Source: an uncultured Desulfobacterium sp.
GTDB lineage: Bacteria; Desulfobacterota; Desulfobacteria; Desulfobacterales; Desulfobacteraceae
Length of the DNA stretch: 8,225 nucleotides
Direction of reading: 5' to 3'
NCBI GenBank assembly: GCA_937124525.1
Contig: CAKZLA010000078.1
Coordinates: 1 to 8,225 of the forward strand
How positions within the stretch are numbered: position 1 is the first letter of the stretch; each line of letters starts with the position of its first letter. Positions 1-6,130 of this stretch are shown here, piece after piece. The notes beneath the pieces were generated by a model that was given only the letters and a program-made list of their open reading frames with translations, had not been told where the DNA came from and made no database searches. A program made the translations under genes and the position numbers.

Positions 1-74
1 GCATGATTTTTTGATGTCCAACTTTTTGGTATTAATAAATTCAACATGTTATGAAAAAATGAGCGAATTGCAGG
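1..74. other. 3' flank of the rnf operon, no gene recognised
   Basis: This is AT-rich sequence immediately after the rnfB stop codon in the direction of transcription. I see no intrinsic terminator within these 74 bases, so rnf transcription may continue out of the window. A short palindrome, AACATGTT, is present but is too small to interpret. In several anaerobes an ApbE-type flavin transferase gene lies near rnf; whether one follows here cannot be seen. Confidence 0.4.
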
Positions 75-890
75 TTATTTACCAATAAAAGCAATGGTAT
101 TTTTGGGGCATTTTTCAATGGCTTTTTCTGCGCCTTCCACCTTTTCGTAGGTGTAGGCAGATGCATCCAAAATGGCCAGATCCCCTGACATGGTAATAAT
201 GTCAGATACCTTGGTACATGCCTTACAACCCATGCATCCCACAGCGCACGCACTGGTCACATCCTTTCCCTTGTCCCGGTTGGAGCAGAGAATGGCAGGC
301 ACTTTGTCTTCATTAAAATCAGCCATGGAGATGATCATCCGGGGGCAGGCTTTAACACAGGCTCCACATCCCACACATTTATTGTAATCCACGCTGGCAA
401 GGCCGTCACTGACATGGATGGCATCGTACTTACATGCCACCACGCAGTCACCAAATCCCAGACATCCAAAGGTACAGTCCTGGATCCCGGCCACCAGATG
501 GGCTGCGGCACACCGAGGTTCTCCACGATATTCAGACTTTCCTGCCTTGTCATCGGTGTGAGCGCCACAGTGAACGACAGCTCTTGAAGGCACGGACTCC
601 CCCACATCCACCCCCATGATGGCGGCAACGTCTGCGGCACAGGCCTCTCCGCCCACAGGGCATTTATTCACAGGGGCATTATTGGCCACAATGGCCACAG
701 CATAGTCACTGCATCCAATAAAACCGCAGCCACCGCAGTTGGCACCCGGCAGGGCCTCTGTGACAGCCTCCACCCGGGGGTCCACTTCCACATGAAACTT
801 TTTATTGGCCCAACCAAGAATATACGACATGACAACTGCCATGACCAGCATGGTTCCGGCAGCAATTCCAATGGTAACGATTCCAATCAT
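75..890 (-). CDS. rnfB: RnfB, iron-sulfur subunit of the Rnf complex (ferredoxin-oxidising side)
   Basis: RnfB is the cytoplasm-facing, membrane-anchored polyferredoxin that accepts electrons from reduced ferredoxin and passes them on through the Rnf complex. The 271-residue product starts with one hydrophobic helix (about residues 4-26). A Fe-S domain follows with C52, C55, C60 and C77 in the [10 protein letters not shown] context. Ferredoxin-like cysteine sets come next: C139/C143/C149/C153, C172/C175/C178/C182 ([12 protein letters not shown]), and a C-terminal group including C202, C215, C219, C222, C225 and C261. At least four [4Fe-4S] clusters are therefore expected, a cluster-rich RnfB like those of anaerobes. 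The start ATG overlaps the rnfA stop (ATGA), implying translational coupling, and AAGGAG/GAGG-like sequence lies just upstream. It is the last gene of the operon. Identity is clear; exact cluster number is inferred from cysteine spacing. Confidence 0.97.
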   Translation of the reverse strand: MIGIVTIGIAAGTMLVMAVVMSYILGWANKKFHVEVDPRVEAVTEALPGANCGGCGFIGCSDYAVAIVANNAPVNKCPVGGEACAADVAAIMGVDVGESVPSRAVVHCGAHTDDKAGKSEYRGEPRCAAAHLVAGIQDCTFGCLGFGDCVVACKYDAIHVSDGLASVDYNKCVGCGACVKACPRMIISMADFNEDKVPAILCSNRDKGKDVTSACAVGCMGCKACTKVSDIITMSGDLAILDASAYTYEKVEGAEKAIEKCPKNTIAFIGK

Positions 891-1681
891 GACAACCTCA
901 TCTCCTTCACAATAACCCTGGAGTCCCAGGGGTGGACATGGTCATGATCAAGGGTCATGACAGCGGCCGTCCCTTCGGCAGGGGTTGGGGTAATGGCTTT
1001 TCTGATGCCGGAATCAACACCGGTGAATCCCATAAATGCCAGGGCCAGAATACCACCAATGATCATGGTGATGGCAGCCCCCTGGAAGGGTTTGGGGATA
1101 TCACACAGCTCAATCTCTTCCCGGATACCGGACATGATCACAATGGCAATGGTAAATCCAATACCGCCAAACAGGGCAAGTACAATGGATCGACCCAGGT
1201 CCCAGGCATCCTGGGGATTTTCCACACCAGCCACATTGGCCATGATGGTCAAACAGGCAAACAAGATGGCGCAGTTGGTGGTGATCAGGGGCAGAAACAC
1301 CCCAAAGGAGTTGTACAGTGAGGGGTAAAATTTTCGCACATACATCTCCACAAACTGCACAGAGGAGGCAATGGCAAAAATATACACAATATAACTTAAC
1401 ACCGTGAGATCAATTTTTGATGCAGCTTCTGCGGATAGAAAAAAACCGCCAAAAAAAGAGGAGACCGGTGCCCCGGGAATCAGCACCATGGTGGTGATGC
1501 TCCAGCTGAGGAATGCAGCAATACAAATAACAAAAGTAACGGCACAGCCCATACCAAAGGCCATGTCCACCTTTTTGGAGACGCCGATAAAAGGACAGAT
1601 CCCCACAAAATAATATAGCACAAAGTTGTTTATAACAGCGGCACTCAGTGCTATGAGCAGAATATCGATAAGATAATTCAT
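887..1681 (-). CDS. rnfA: RnfA, membrane core subunit of the Rnf complex (enlarged form)
   Basis: RnfA is a polytopic membrane protein that pairs with its homologue RnfE to form the core through which electrons cross the membrane; family members place conserved cysteines there for an intramembrane iron-sulfur centre. The matching cysteines here are C29 ([11 protein letters not shown]) and C137 ([10 protein letters not shown]). The family hallmarks [14 protein letters not shown] and [16 protein letters not shown] are present. The protein has 264 residues, whereas family members are usually about 190. The surplus is a longer loop near residues 70-92 and a tail of about 42 residues after MGFTGV, which contains HDHVH near residue 246. 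The start ATG has GGAAAGG five bases upstream. A 168-base gap separates it from rnfE, and its stop overlaps the rnfB start by four bases. Confidence 0.96.
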   Translation of the reverse strand: MNYLIDILLIALSAAVINNFVLYYFVGICPFIGVSKKVDMAFGMGCAVTFVICIAAFLSWSITTMVLIPGAPVSSFFGGFFLSAEAASKIDLTVLSYIVYIFAIASSVQFVEMYVRKFYPSLYNSFGVFLPLITTNCAILFACLTIMANVAGVENPQDAWDLGRSIVLALFGGIGFTIAIVIMSGIREEIELCDIPKPFQGAAITMIIGGILALAFMGFTGVDSGIRKAITPTPAEGTAAVMTLDHDHVHPWDSRVIVKEMRLS

Positions 1682-1752
1682 AACAACCTTTCCAGTTAAA
1701 AATCCATCTGTTGATCCGGTTTAAAGAGATGGAGCCAATGTTTCACCTGTTT

Positions 1753-1792
1753 TCAGTGCCCATGTGACATCCCCAGGGGATATTGCATGGAT
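1753..1792 (-). repeat. strong hairpin in the rnfE-rnfA gap
   Basis: Bases 1760-1790 form a 31-nt near-perfect dyad. CCATG pairs with CATGG and ATCCCC with GGGGAT, with two wobble pairs and one mismatch between the blocks, closed by a three-base CAG-type loop. No T-run follows on the minus strand, so it is not a classical intrinsic terminator. It sits in a 168-base gap between two genes whose products must assemble together, so a role in RNA processing or stability is possible. That role is inference. Confidence 0.7.
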
Positions 1793-1849
1793 AAAAGATA
1801 TTTGAAATACAGAAAAAACAGCAGATCCAGCCACTTCATTGCCGGCGTT

Positions 1850-2455
1850 TTAGCTCCTGCGCATCTCCAGCCAGTTCACGCAACCCAGAAGAAGTCCAAG
1901 GGTGATGAATGCACCAGGGGGAAGCACCATGATAACCCAGTCAGGCCATGCAGCAGGCAGAATGGCAATGCCAAACAAGCCGCCTGTTCCCAGAAGTTCA
2001 CGCACCATGGCAATGCTGGCCAGGGCCAGGCCAAAACCAATGGATTGTCCCACGGCATCGGAAGCCGCAGTGAAAACATTCTGTTTGGAGGCACACACCT
2101 CACATCGGCAGATGATCAGGCAGTTAACAATAATCAACGGAATGTAGGGTCCAAGGGTTTTGCTCATCTGGTAGAGATAGGCGGCAAGGACCCGATCGGC
2201 AATGGTTACAAAGGTGGCAATGGTCAGCGTAAAGACAACTATGCGAAGATGGGGCTTCAACAGTCCCCGGATGAGGCTTGTGACAATATTGGCACACAGC
2301 AGCACAAAGGCCACGGAACAGGCCATGGTCATCGCCGGTTTCATGCCATTGGTCACCGCCAGGGTGGGACACATCCCCAGTAGCTGGCGATAGACGGGAT
2401 TTTCAGGCAGTATGCCCTGGACAAATCTCTCCAGAGCGGTTGGTTGATCAGCCAT
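1850..2455 (-). CDS. rnfE: RnfE, membrane core subunit of the Rnf complex, with three extra cysteines
   Basis: RnfE is the second, inverted-topology homologue of the RnfA/RnfE membrane pair in the Rnf complex. The 201-residue product has the expected length and about six hydrophobic segments. It carries the two conserved membrane cysteines at C29 (LGMCPTLAVTNG) and C112 (IIVNCLII), which in this family and in the related NqrD bind an intramembrane Fe-S centre. Directly after C112, most family members as I recall them read close to LGRAEAFASK; here the sequence reads ICRCEVCASK, adding C116, C118 and C121. The DNA codons confirm this reading. The start ATG has AAAGGGA nine bases upstream and lies 20 bases after rnfG. 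The identification is secure; the meaning of the extra cysteines is unknown. Confidence 0.96.
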   Translation of the reverse strand: MADQPTALERFVQGILPENPVYRQLLGMCPTLAVTNGMKPAMTMACSVAFVLLCANIVTSLIRGLLKPHLRIVVFTLTIATFVTIADRVLAAYLYQMSKTLGPYIPLIIVNCLIICRCEVCASKQNVFTAASDAVGQSIGFGLALASIAMVRELLGTGGLFGIAILPAAWPDWVIMVLPPGAFITLGLLLGCVNWLEMRRS

Positions 2456-2475
2456 TGGTCATTTCCCTTTATCTG

Positions 2476-3135
2476 TTATTCTTTTTTGGTTGAAGTAAGT
2501 TTGGGTCCAATATCGGAAACGGTTTGATTGATGATACCGCACACGGACACCGAAGAGATGGTGGCACCGGAAATGGCATCAATCTTGCTCGGCCCCTGGG
2601 ATTTATCCTTTACCACCACCAGGGGGCTTGTTGCGGGTTTATCAATGAACTGATTCCGCCACGCCGTATCTGAAATTTTATTCCCAAGACCCGGGGTCTC
2701 TTTCTGGTCCAGAATAAAAAGCCCGGTGATATTCTCTGCCAGGGCATCAATGCCCACAAGAAGCTCTATCTTGTCGGCATACCCCTGTCCACCGGCCTTG
2801 GCCACCCATCCGGCAAGGGCATTATCCTGGAACCTGGCCTCGTACACCGTGTAGAATTTCTTTTTATCTTTTTTATCCACCTCAATGATTCTGGACTGGA
2901 TATTCAGGGCCTCACCGGATGCCGCCAACTTCTGGGCCGCTTCAAGTCCCAGTACCACTTCGGGTACCTTTTCCATGGTTTCTTTTATCTTGTTGGCTTC
3001 AATTTTAGGTCCCAGGGCGGCCTGGACCCCTGCCAGCGCTATACCAAAAATCAAGGCAAGTGTCAGTACCAGCCATGCCTGGAGCAGATTGTTATTCTGG
3101 AACCGCTCCCTTTTTTCTGATGTTGTATCATCCAT
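2476..3135 (-). CDS. rnfG: RnfG, covalent-FMN subunit of the Rnf complex
   Basis: RnfG is a membrane-anchored subunit with an FMN-binding domain facing the outside of the cytoplasmic membrane; the flavin is attached through a phosphoester bond to a threonine by an ApbE-type transferase. The 219-residue product has one N-terminal membrane helix (about residues 18-40). It carries the family motif ETPGLG (146-151) and the flavinylation motif SGATISS, with T192 as the likely acceptor. The region IEVDKKDKKKFYTVYEA matches the usual extracytoplasmic FMN-domain lead-in. A weak Shine-Dalgarno (TAAGG) lies about 12 bases before the ATG, so translation could be modest or depend on leader structure. It is separated from rnfD by a 153-base structured gap and followed by rnfE after 20 bases. 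No apbE gene is visible in the window. Confidence 0.96.
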   Translation of the reverse strand: MDDTTSEKRERFQNNNLLQAWLVLTLALIFGIALAGVQAALGPKIEANKIKETMEKVPEVVLGLEAAQKLAASGEALNIQSRIIEVDKKDKKKFYTVYEARFQDNALAGWVAKAGGQGYADKIELLVGIDALAENITGLFILDQKETPGLGNKISDTAWRNQFIDKPATSPLVVVKDKSQGPSKIDAISGATISSVSVCGIINQTVSDIGPKLTSTKKE

Positions 3136-3179
3136 AAGTCTTAATTACCTTACATGCCCCAAGGGCAATTGAAAGAATT

Positions 3180-3274
3180 TGAAATTTCTGATCACCGCCA
3201 TTGCAGTTTGCACCCCACGTTTTTTTTGCGGTGGCAGTATACTGCAAGCGGTTTTTTCGTATTAAGAAATTTCA
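3180..3274 (-). repeat. nested inverted repeats in the rnfD-rnfG gap
   Basis: The 153-base gap between rnfD and rnfG is largely filled by nested dyads. The outer arms are a perfect 10-bp pair, TGAAATTTCT (3180-3189) with AGAAATTTCA (3265-3274). The inner arms pair ACCGC plus TTGCAGT (3194-3207) with ACTGCAA plus GCGGT (3241-3252), with a two-base CA bulge. The 12-bp perfect palindrome GCAGTATACTGC (3234-3245) overlaps the inner right arm. No T-run follows on the minus strand. It could be a processing or stability element or the remains of a small repeat; I cannot tell which. Confidence 0.6.
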
Positions 3275-3288
3275 GCATTTCCAGGAGA

Positions 3289-4281
3289 TCATGCCACCCC
3301 GGTGGGTTTTGGAATGGTCCATCTGTTGATCAACGGGGTCATGGCATTCATGAGCAGCACGGCAAACATCACGCCTTCGGGATACCCGCTGAAAAGACGA
3401 ATCACCATGATCAAGGAGCCGATTCCCATGCCAAAAATCCACTTTCCCTTTGGGGTAACAGGGCTTGACACCGGATCCGTGGCAATGAAAAAGGTGCCAA
3501 ATAAAAGTGCACCGCCAAAAAGCTGATGCAGGACAAAACGCCCCCCAAAGCCACCGGACATATCTGCCAAAAAAGAGATCACAACAACAGCAGAAAGAAT
3601 ACCGGCAGGGATCTCCCAGGAGGCCGTTTTTCTATAGAGCAGATAACCACCACCCAACAGACAGGCAAAGGCGCTGGTCTCTCCCAAAGAGCCATTGGTG
3701 ACACCCACAAAAAGATCCAGAATGGAGGTTGCCACCCCACCTTGTTTAAAGGCGGTAAGCGGGGTTGCCATGGACATGGCATCAATGGTGCCGTCGGCAT
3801 TAATGTAAGCCGAGGCCCCCATGGCACTGGCAAAGGCGATCATGACAAAGGCCCGGCCCACCATGGCTGGGTTGAAAATATTCATCCCCAGGCCACCAAA
3901 AATAATTTTACCTATGCCAATGGCCACCACCGATGCAAGAACCCCCACATACCACGGGGCGGTTCCCGGCAGGGAAAGTGCAATGATCACACCGGTGACC
4001 ACCGCAGAAAAATCATTCAAGGTCACCGGTTTACTTCTCATTTTCACAAAGACAAATTCAGCCGCCAGGCAGGCCACCACGCAGATTGCCAACTGTATGA
4101 CGGCAAACATACGAAACACATAAACAGACATGACCATGAGTGGCAAAAGGGCAATGAGCACATCGGTCATCATCCGCCGGGTCGTAAACGTTGGATCCGA
4201 CAGATGTGGTGAAGGGGCAACATGGATAGCAACGGTTTCGCTGGCCATGCTCTGCCCTGAAATTTCATTTTTTTCAGACAC
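3289..4281 (-). CDS. rnfD: RnfD, membrane covalent-FMN subunit of the Rnf complex
   Basis: RnfD is a polytopic membrane subunit homologous to NqrB that carries a covalently bound FMN and is considered part of the ion-translocating path. The product has multiple hydrophobic segments and the family blocks LNDFSAVVTGVIIALSLP, GLGMNIFNPAMVGRAF and FIATDPVSSPVTPKGK. The likely flavinylation site is the second T-containing motif, SMATPLT (near residue 173 when numbered from the start chosen here). I place the start at the GTG at 4281 because a perfect AAGGAG lies eight bases upstream. A GTG three codons further out (4290) overlaps that ribosome binding site and is unlikely to be used. The product is 330 residues. 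The gene follows rnfC after 41 bases and is separated from rnfG by 153 structured bases. Confidence 0.96.
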   Translation of the reverse strand: MSEKNEISGQSMASETVAIHVAPSPHLSDPTFTTRRMMTDVLIALLPLMVMSVYVFRMFAVIQLAICVVACLAAEFVFVKMRSKPVTLNDFSAVVTGVIIALSLPGTAPWYVGVLASVVAIGIGKIIFGGLGMNIFNPAMVGRAFVMIAFASAMGASAYINADGTIDAMSMATPLTAFKQGGVATSILDLFVGVTNGSLGETSAFACLLGGGYLLYRKTASWEIPAGILSAVVVISFLADMSGGFGGRFVLHQLFGGALLFGTFFIATDPVSSPVTPKGKWIFGMGIGSLIMVIRLFSGYPEGVMFAVLLMNAMTPLINRWTIPKPTGVA

Positions 4282-4289
4282 GTTAATCA

Positions 4290-4295
4290 CTCCTT
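4290..4295 (-). promoter_or_regulatory. ribosome binding site that decides the rnfD start
   Basis: On the minus strand the sequence reads AAGGAG followed by TGATTAAC and then GTG TCT GAA. The eight-base spacing supports translation from the GTG at 4281. The upstream in-frame GTG at 4290 begins inside the AAGGAG itself. Confidence 0.75.
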
Positions 4296-4322
4296 AATTA
4301 TAAAAGCAACGATGAATAAAGT

Positions 4323-5687
4323 TTATTTATTCATCGCCGCAACCTGCTGTTTTCCGGTACGAATCAGCTGGACAAGTTTAATATTGGCCGGGCAGACATA
4401 GGTGCAGGAACCACATTCAAAACAGGCATTGATATTGTATTTAACCGCCAGGGCAGGATCTTTGTAGCGGGAGGCCATGGCAAGTTTGGTGGGAACCAGA
4501 TTCATGGGGCAGGCATCCACACATCGGCCACACCGCACACAGGAGGTTTCATTCTCCCTTGCGACATCCTCGTGGGTGAGCACAGTGATGCCGCTGGTAC
4601 CCTTGGTCACCGGGGTGTCCATGTCGGAAAATGAAAATCCCATCATGGGGCCGCCAGATACCACCCGGGCCGCTTCCTTTGTCAATCCACCACAATACTC
4701 AATGAGTTCTCCAACGCTGATACCAATGGGAACAAACAGATTCTTGGGGTTGGCAATGCCGCCGCCGGAAACGGAGATGACCCGGTGGGTCAAGGGTTCC
4801 TCTTTAATAACAGCCATGCCGATGGCGGCAATGGTGCCCACATTACTCATTGCCACGCCCACATCCGAAGGAAGCCCACCCAGGGGTACATCCAGATCTA
4901 ACACGGATTTTACCAGCTGCTTTTCACTTCCCTGGGGGTATTTGGTCTGAACCACTGCCACTCGGATCACGGTTTGGGCCGTAATCTGACGAAGTCTTTC
5001 AATGGCAAGGGGTTTGTTATCCTCCACACAGATGATGATCTCCTTGGCAGAGATGGCCCGACCGGCCAGAAGAGCACCGGTGATGATGGCCCCATGGGCT
5101 TCCATCATGAGTCGATAATCCGGCGTCAGAAAAGGCTCGCATTCACACCCATTGATCATCAAGGTATCAATCATTTTATTTTCATCGGGCATCACCTTGA
5201 TATGGGTGGGAAAGGCCGCACCGCCCAGCCCCACAATACCGGCATCGTGGATAACCTTGGAGATGGTGGCGGGCTCATATATGGAAATGCAATCCGTAGA
5301 CCAGTCCTTGGCACTGAGCTTATCCCAGAGCACCTGTCCCGGATTTTGATCTTCATCCGCCGCTATCTGGATGGCTTTCATATGCCGCCCATTGGGCAAA
5401 GTCACCATGGCAGGCTTTTTAACTATGCCTGCCACTGGGGAATGAAGGGCCGCTGATACAAAGGCTTTACCCTTGCCCACAAGTTCTCCTGCGGTGACCT
5501 GTTGTTTTAATTTTACAACTGGTTCACAGGGTGCGCCAATATTTTGCAGCACTGGCAATACCACCTTTGCAGGCGTTGGTAACACCTCAATTGCTTTATC
5601 GGCAGAAAAAAATTTGTTATCAGGTGGATGAATACCATGGGGGAACGTCCCCTTGCCGGGGAAACCTTTAAACCTGAATAAACCCAT
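4323..5687 (-). CDS. rnfC: RnfC, NADH/FMN- and iron-sulfur-binding subunit of the Rnf complex
   Basis: RnfC is the peripheral cytoplasmic subunit that exchanges electrons with NAD+/NADH through a non-covalent FMN and two [4Fe-4S] clusters; it is related to the NuoF fold of complex I and to NqrF/NqrA partners. The 454-residue product has the nucleotide/FMN-binding block GLGGAAFPTHIK (153-164), the family block INGCECEP (178-185), and KYPQGSEKQL (249-258). Two ferredoxin motifs lie near the C-terminus: CVRCGRCVDACP (C383, C386, C389, C393) and CFECGSCTYVCP (C422, C425, C428, C432). The length is normal for the family. It is the first gene of the operon. A GGAG lies 12 bases before the ATG, which is a long spacing, and the leader upstream is about 160 bases long if the predicted promoter is right. 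Confidence 0.97.
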   Translation of the reverse strand: MGLFRFKGFPGKGTFPHGIHPPDNKFFSADKAIEVLPTPAKVVLPVLQNIGAPCEPVVKLKQQVTAGELVGKGKAFVSAALHSPVAGIVKKPAMVTLPNGRHMKAIQIAADEDQNPGQVLWDKLSAKDWSTDCISIYEPATISKVIHDAGIVGLGGAAFPTHIKVMPDENKMIDTLMINGCECEPFLTPDYRLMMEAHGAIITGALLAGRAISAKEIIICVEDNKPLAIERLRQITAQTVIRVAVVQTKYPQGSEKQLVKSVLDLDVPLGGLPSDVGVAMSNVGTIAAIGMAVIKEEPLTHRVISVSGGGIANPKNLFVPIGISVGELIEYCGGLTKEAARVVSGGPMMGFSFSDMDTPVTKGTSGITVLTHEDVARENETSCVRCGRCVDACPMNLVPTKLAMASRYKDPALAVKYNINACFECGSCTYVCPANIKLVQLIRTGKQQVAAMNK

Positions 5688-5804
5688 TTTGTTTTTTTAC
5701 TCCAAAACCTTATTTAATTGTTTATCATGAAAAACATACAAAATCGGGCACCCTTCATTCACTGATTAACAGTTGTTCAAAACATTCCCTTATTTTCTGG
5801 GAAT

Positions 5805-5837
5805 CTCCTCAAAAAAAAGTCAACTACTTTTGAGGGG
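5805..5837 (-). repeat. hairpin in the predicted rnf leader
   Basis: CTCCTC (5805-5810) can pair with GAGGGG (5832-5837) and AAAAGT (5815-5820) with ACTTTT (5826-5831) around a five-base loop, leaving a four-A bulge; an alternative pairing CCTCAAAA/TTTTGAGG is also possible. It would lie about 12-45 bases downstream of the predicted transcription start. Slippage between the two pairings in the A/T run is conceivable. Function is unknown. Confidence 0.5.
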
Positions 5838-5855
5838 ATGTGAAGGACGACCAAA

Positions 5856-5884
5856 ATCATAACTCGTAACACATATGATTACAA
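5856..5884 (-). promoter_or_regulatory. predicted sigma70-type promoter of the rnf operon
   Basis: On the minus strand TTGTAA (5884-5879) and TATGAT (5861-5856) are separated by exactly 17 bases, matching the -35 and -10 consensus at four and five of six positions. Transcription would start near 5849 and give a leader of about 160 bases before rnfC. It lies downstream of the stress-gene terminator, as expected for an independent operon promoter. Confidence 0.55.
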
Positions 5885-5927
5885 AAGCATGCAGTTCCCC
5901 CAAAGGGGAGCCATATTATGCCAAGGC

Positions 5928-5971
5928 AAAATAAAAAGCTCAAACCAAGAATAAACGATATTGGTTTGAGC
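5928..5971 (-). terminator. intrinsic terminator of the universal stress gene
   Basis: On the minus strand an 11-bp perfect stem (GCTCAAACCAA with TTGGTTTGAGC, 12-base loop) is followed directly by TTTTTATTTT. It lies about 160 bases after the stress-gene stop and before the rnf promoter, so it would end the upstream transcript. On the plus strand no T-run follows directly, so it looks unidirectional. Confidence 0.75.
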
Positions 5972-6130
5972 CATGAATGCCCTTGTTTTTTCTGATTTAT
6001 TAAGATATCAGATATTAAACGGAAACCAGATAAATGATATTGGTACCATATCCTTTTTTATCAAGTCAAGGGATAATCTTGACTGAAAGCCATTCTAATT
6101 ATGGATATAATTCAACTATGAATAGATACC

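Larger units (their letters stand above)
5688..6130. other. 443-base intergenic region between the stress gene and rnfC
   Basis: No convincing gene lies here. Reading on the minus strand it holds, in order: a small 7-bp dyad (AGTCAAG/CTTGACT, 6064-6084), an intrinsic terminator (5928-5971), a 5-bp hairpin (TCCCC-CAAA-GGGGA, 5896-5909), a sigma70-type promoter (5856-5884), a leader hairpin (5805-5837) and AT-rich leader sequence to rnfC. The arrangement separates transcription of the universal stress gene from that of the rnf operon. Confidence 0.7.

Noticed and set aside
932..1328. Long plus-strand frames opposite rnfA and the other rnf genes
   Set aside because: They are antisense shadows of strongly conserved minus-strand genes, with low-complexity composition and no recognisable domains.
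1753..1839. A 28-codon hydrophobic minus-strand frame (MKWLDLLFFLYFKYLL...) in the rnfE-rnfA gap
   Set aside because: It would make a plausible small membrane peptide, but there is no ribosome binding site before the ATG and it runs through the strong hairpin; it needs conservation before it can be called.
3192..3278. A 28-codon minus-strand frame (MLKFLNTKKPLAVYC...) in the rnfD-rnfG gap
   Set aside because: No proper ribosome binding site, and its sequence is explained by the nested inverted repeats. Its length equals that of the frame in the other gap only by coincidence; the two gaps show no similarity.
5879..5974. A 31-codon minus-strand frame (MAQTNIVYSWF...) with AAGGG five bases upstream, overlapping the stress-gene terminator and ending at the rnf -35 box
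   Set aside because: It looked like a leader peptide, but the stem of the terminator lies inside its first codons and there are no regulatory codon runs; chance is the simplest explanation.
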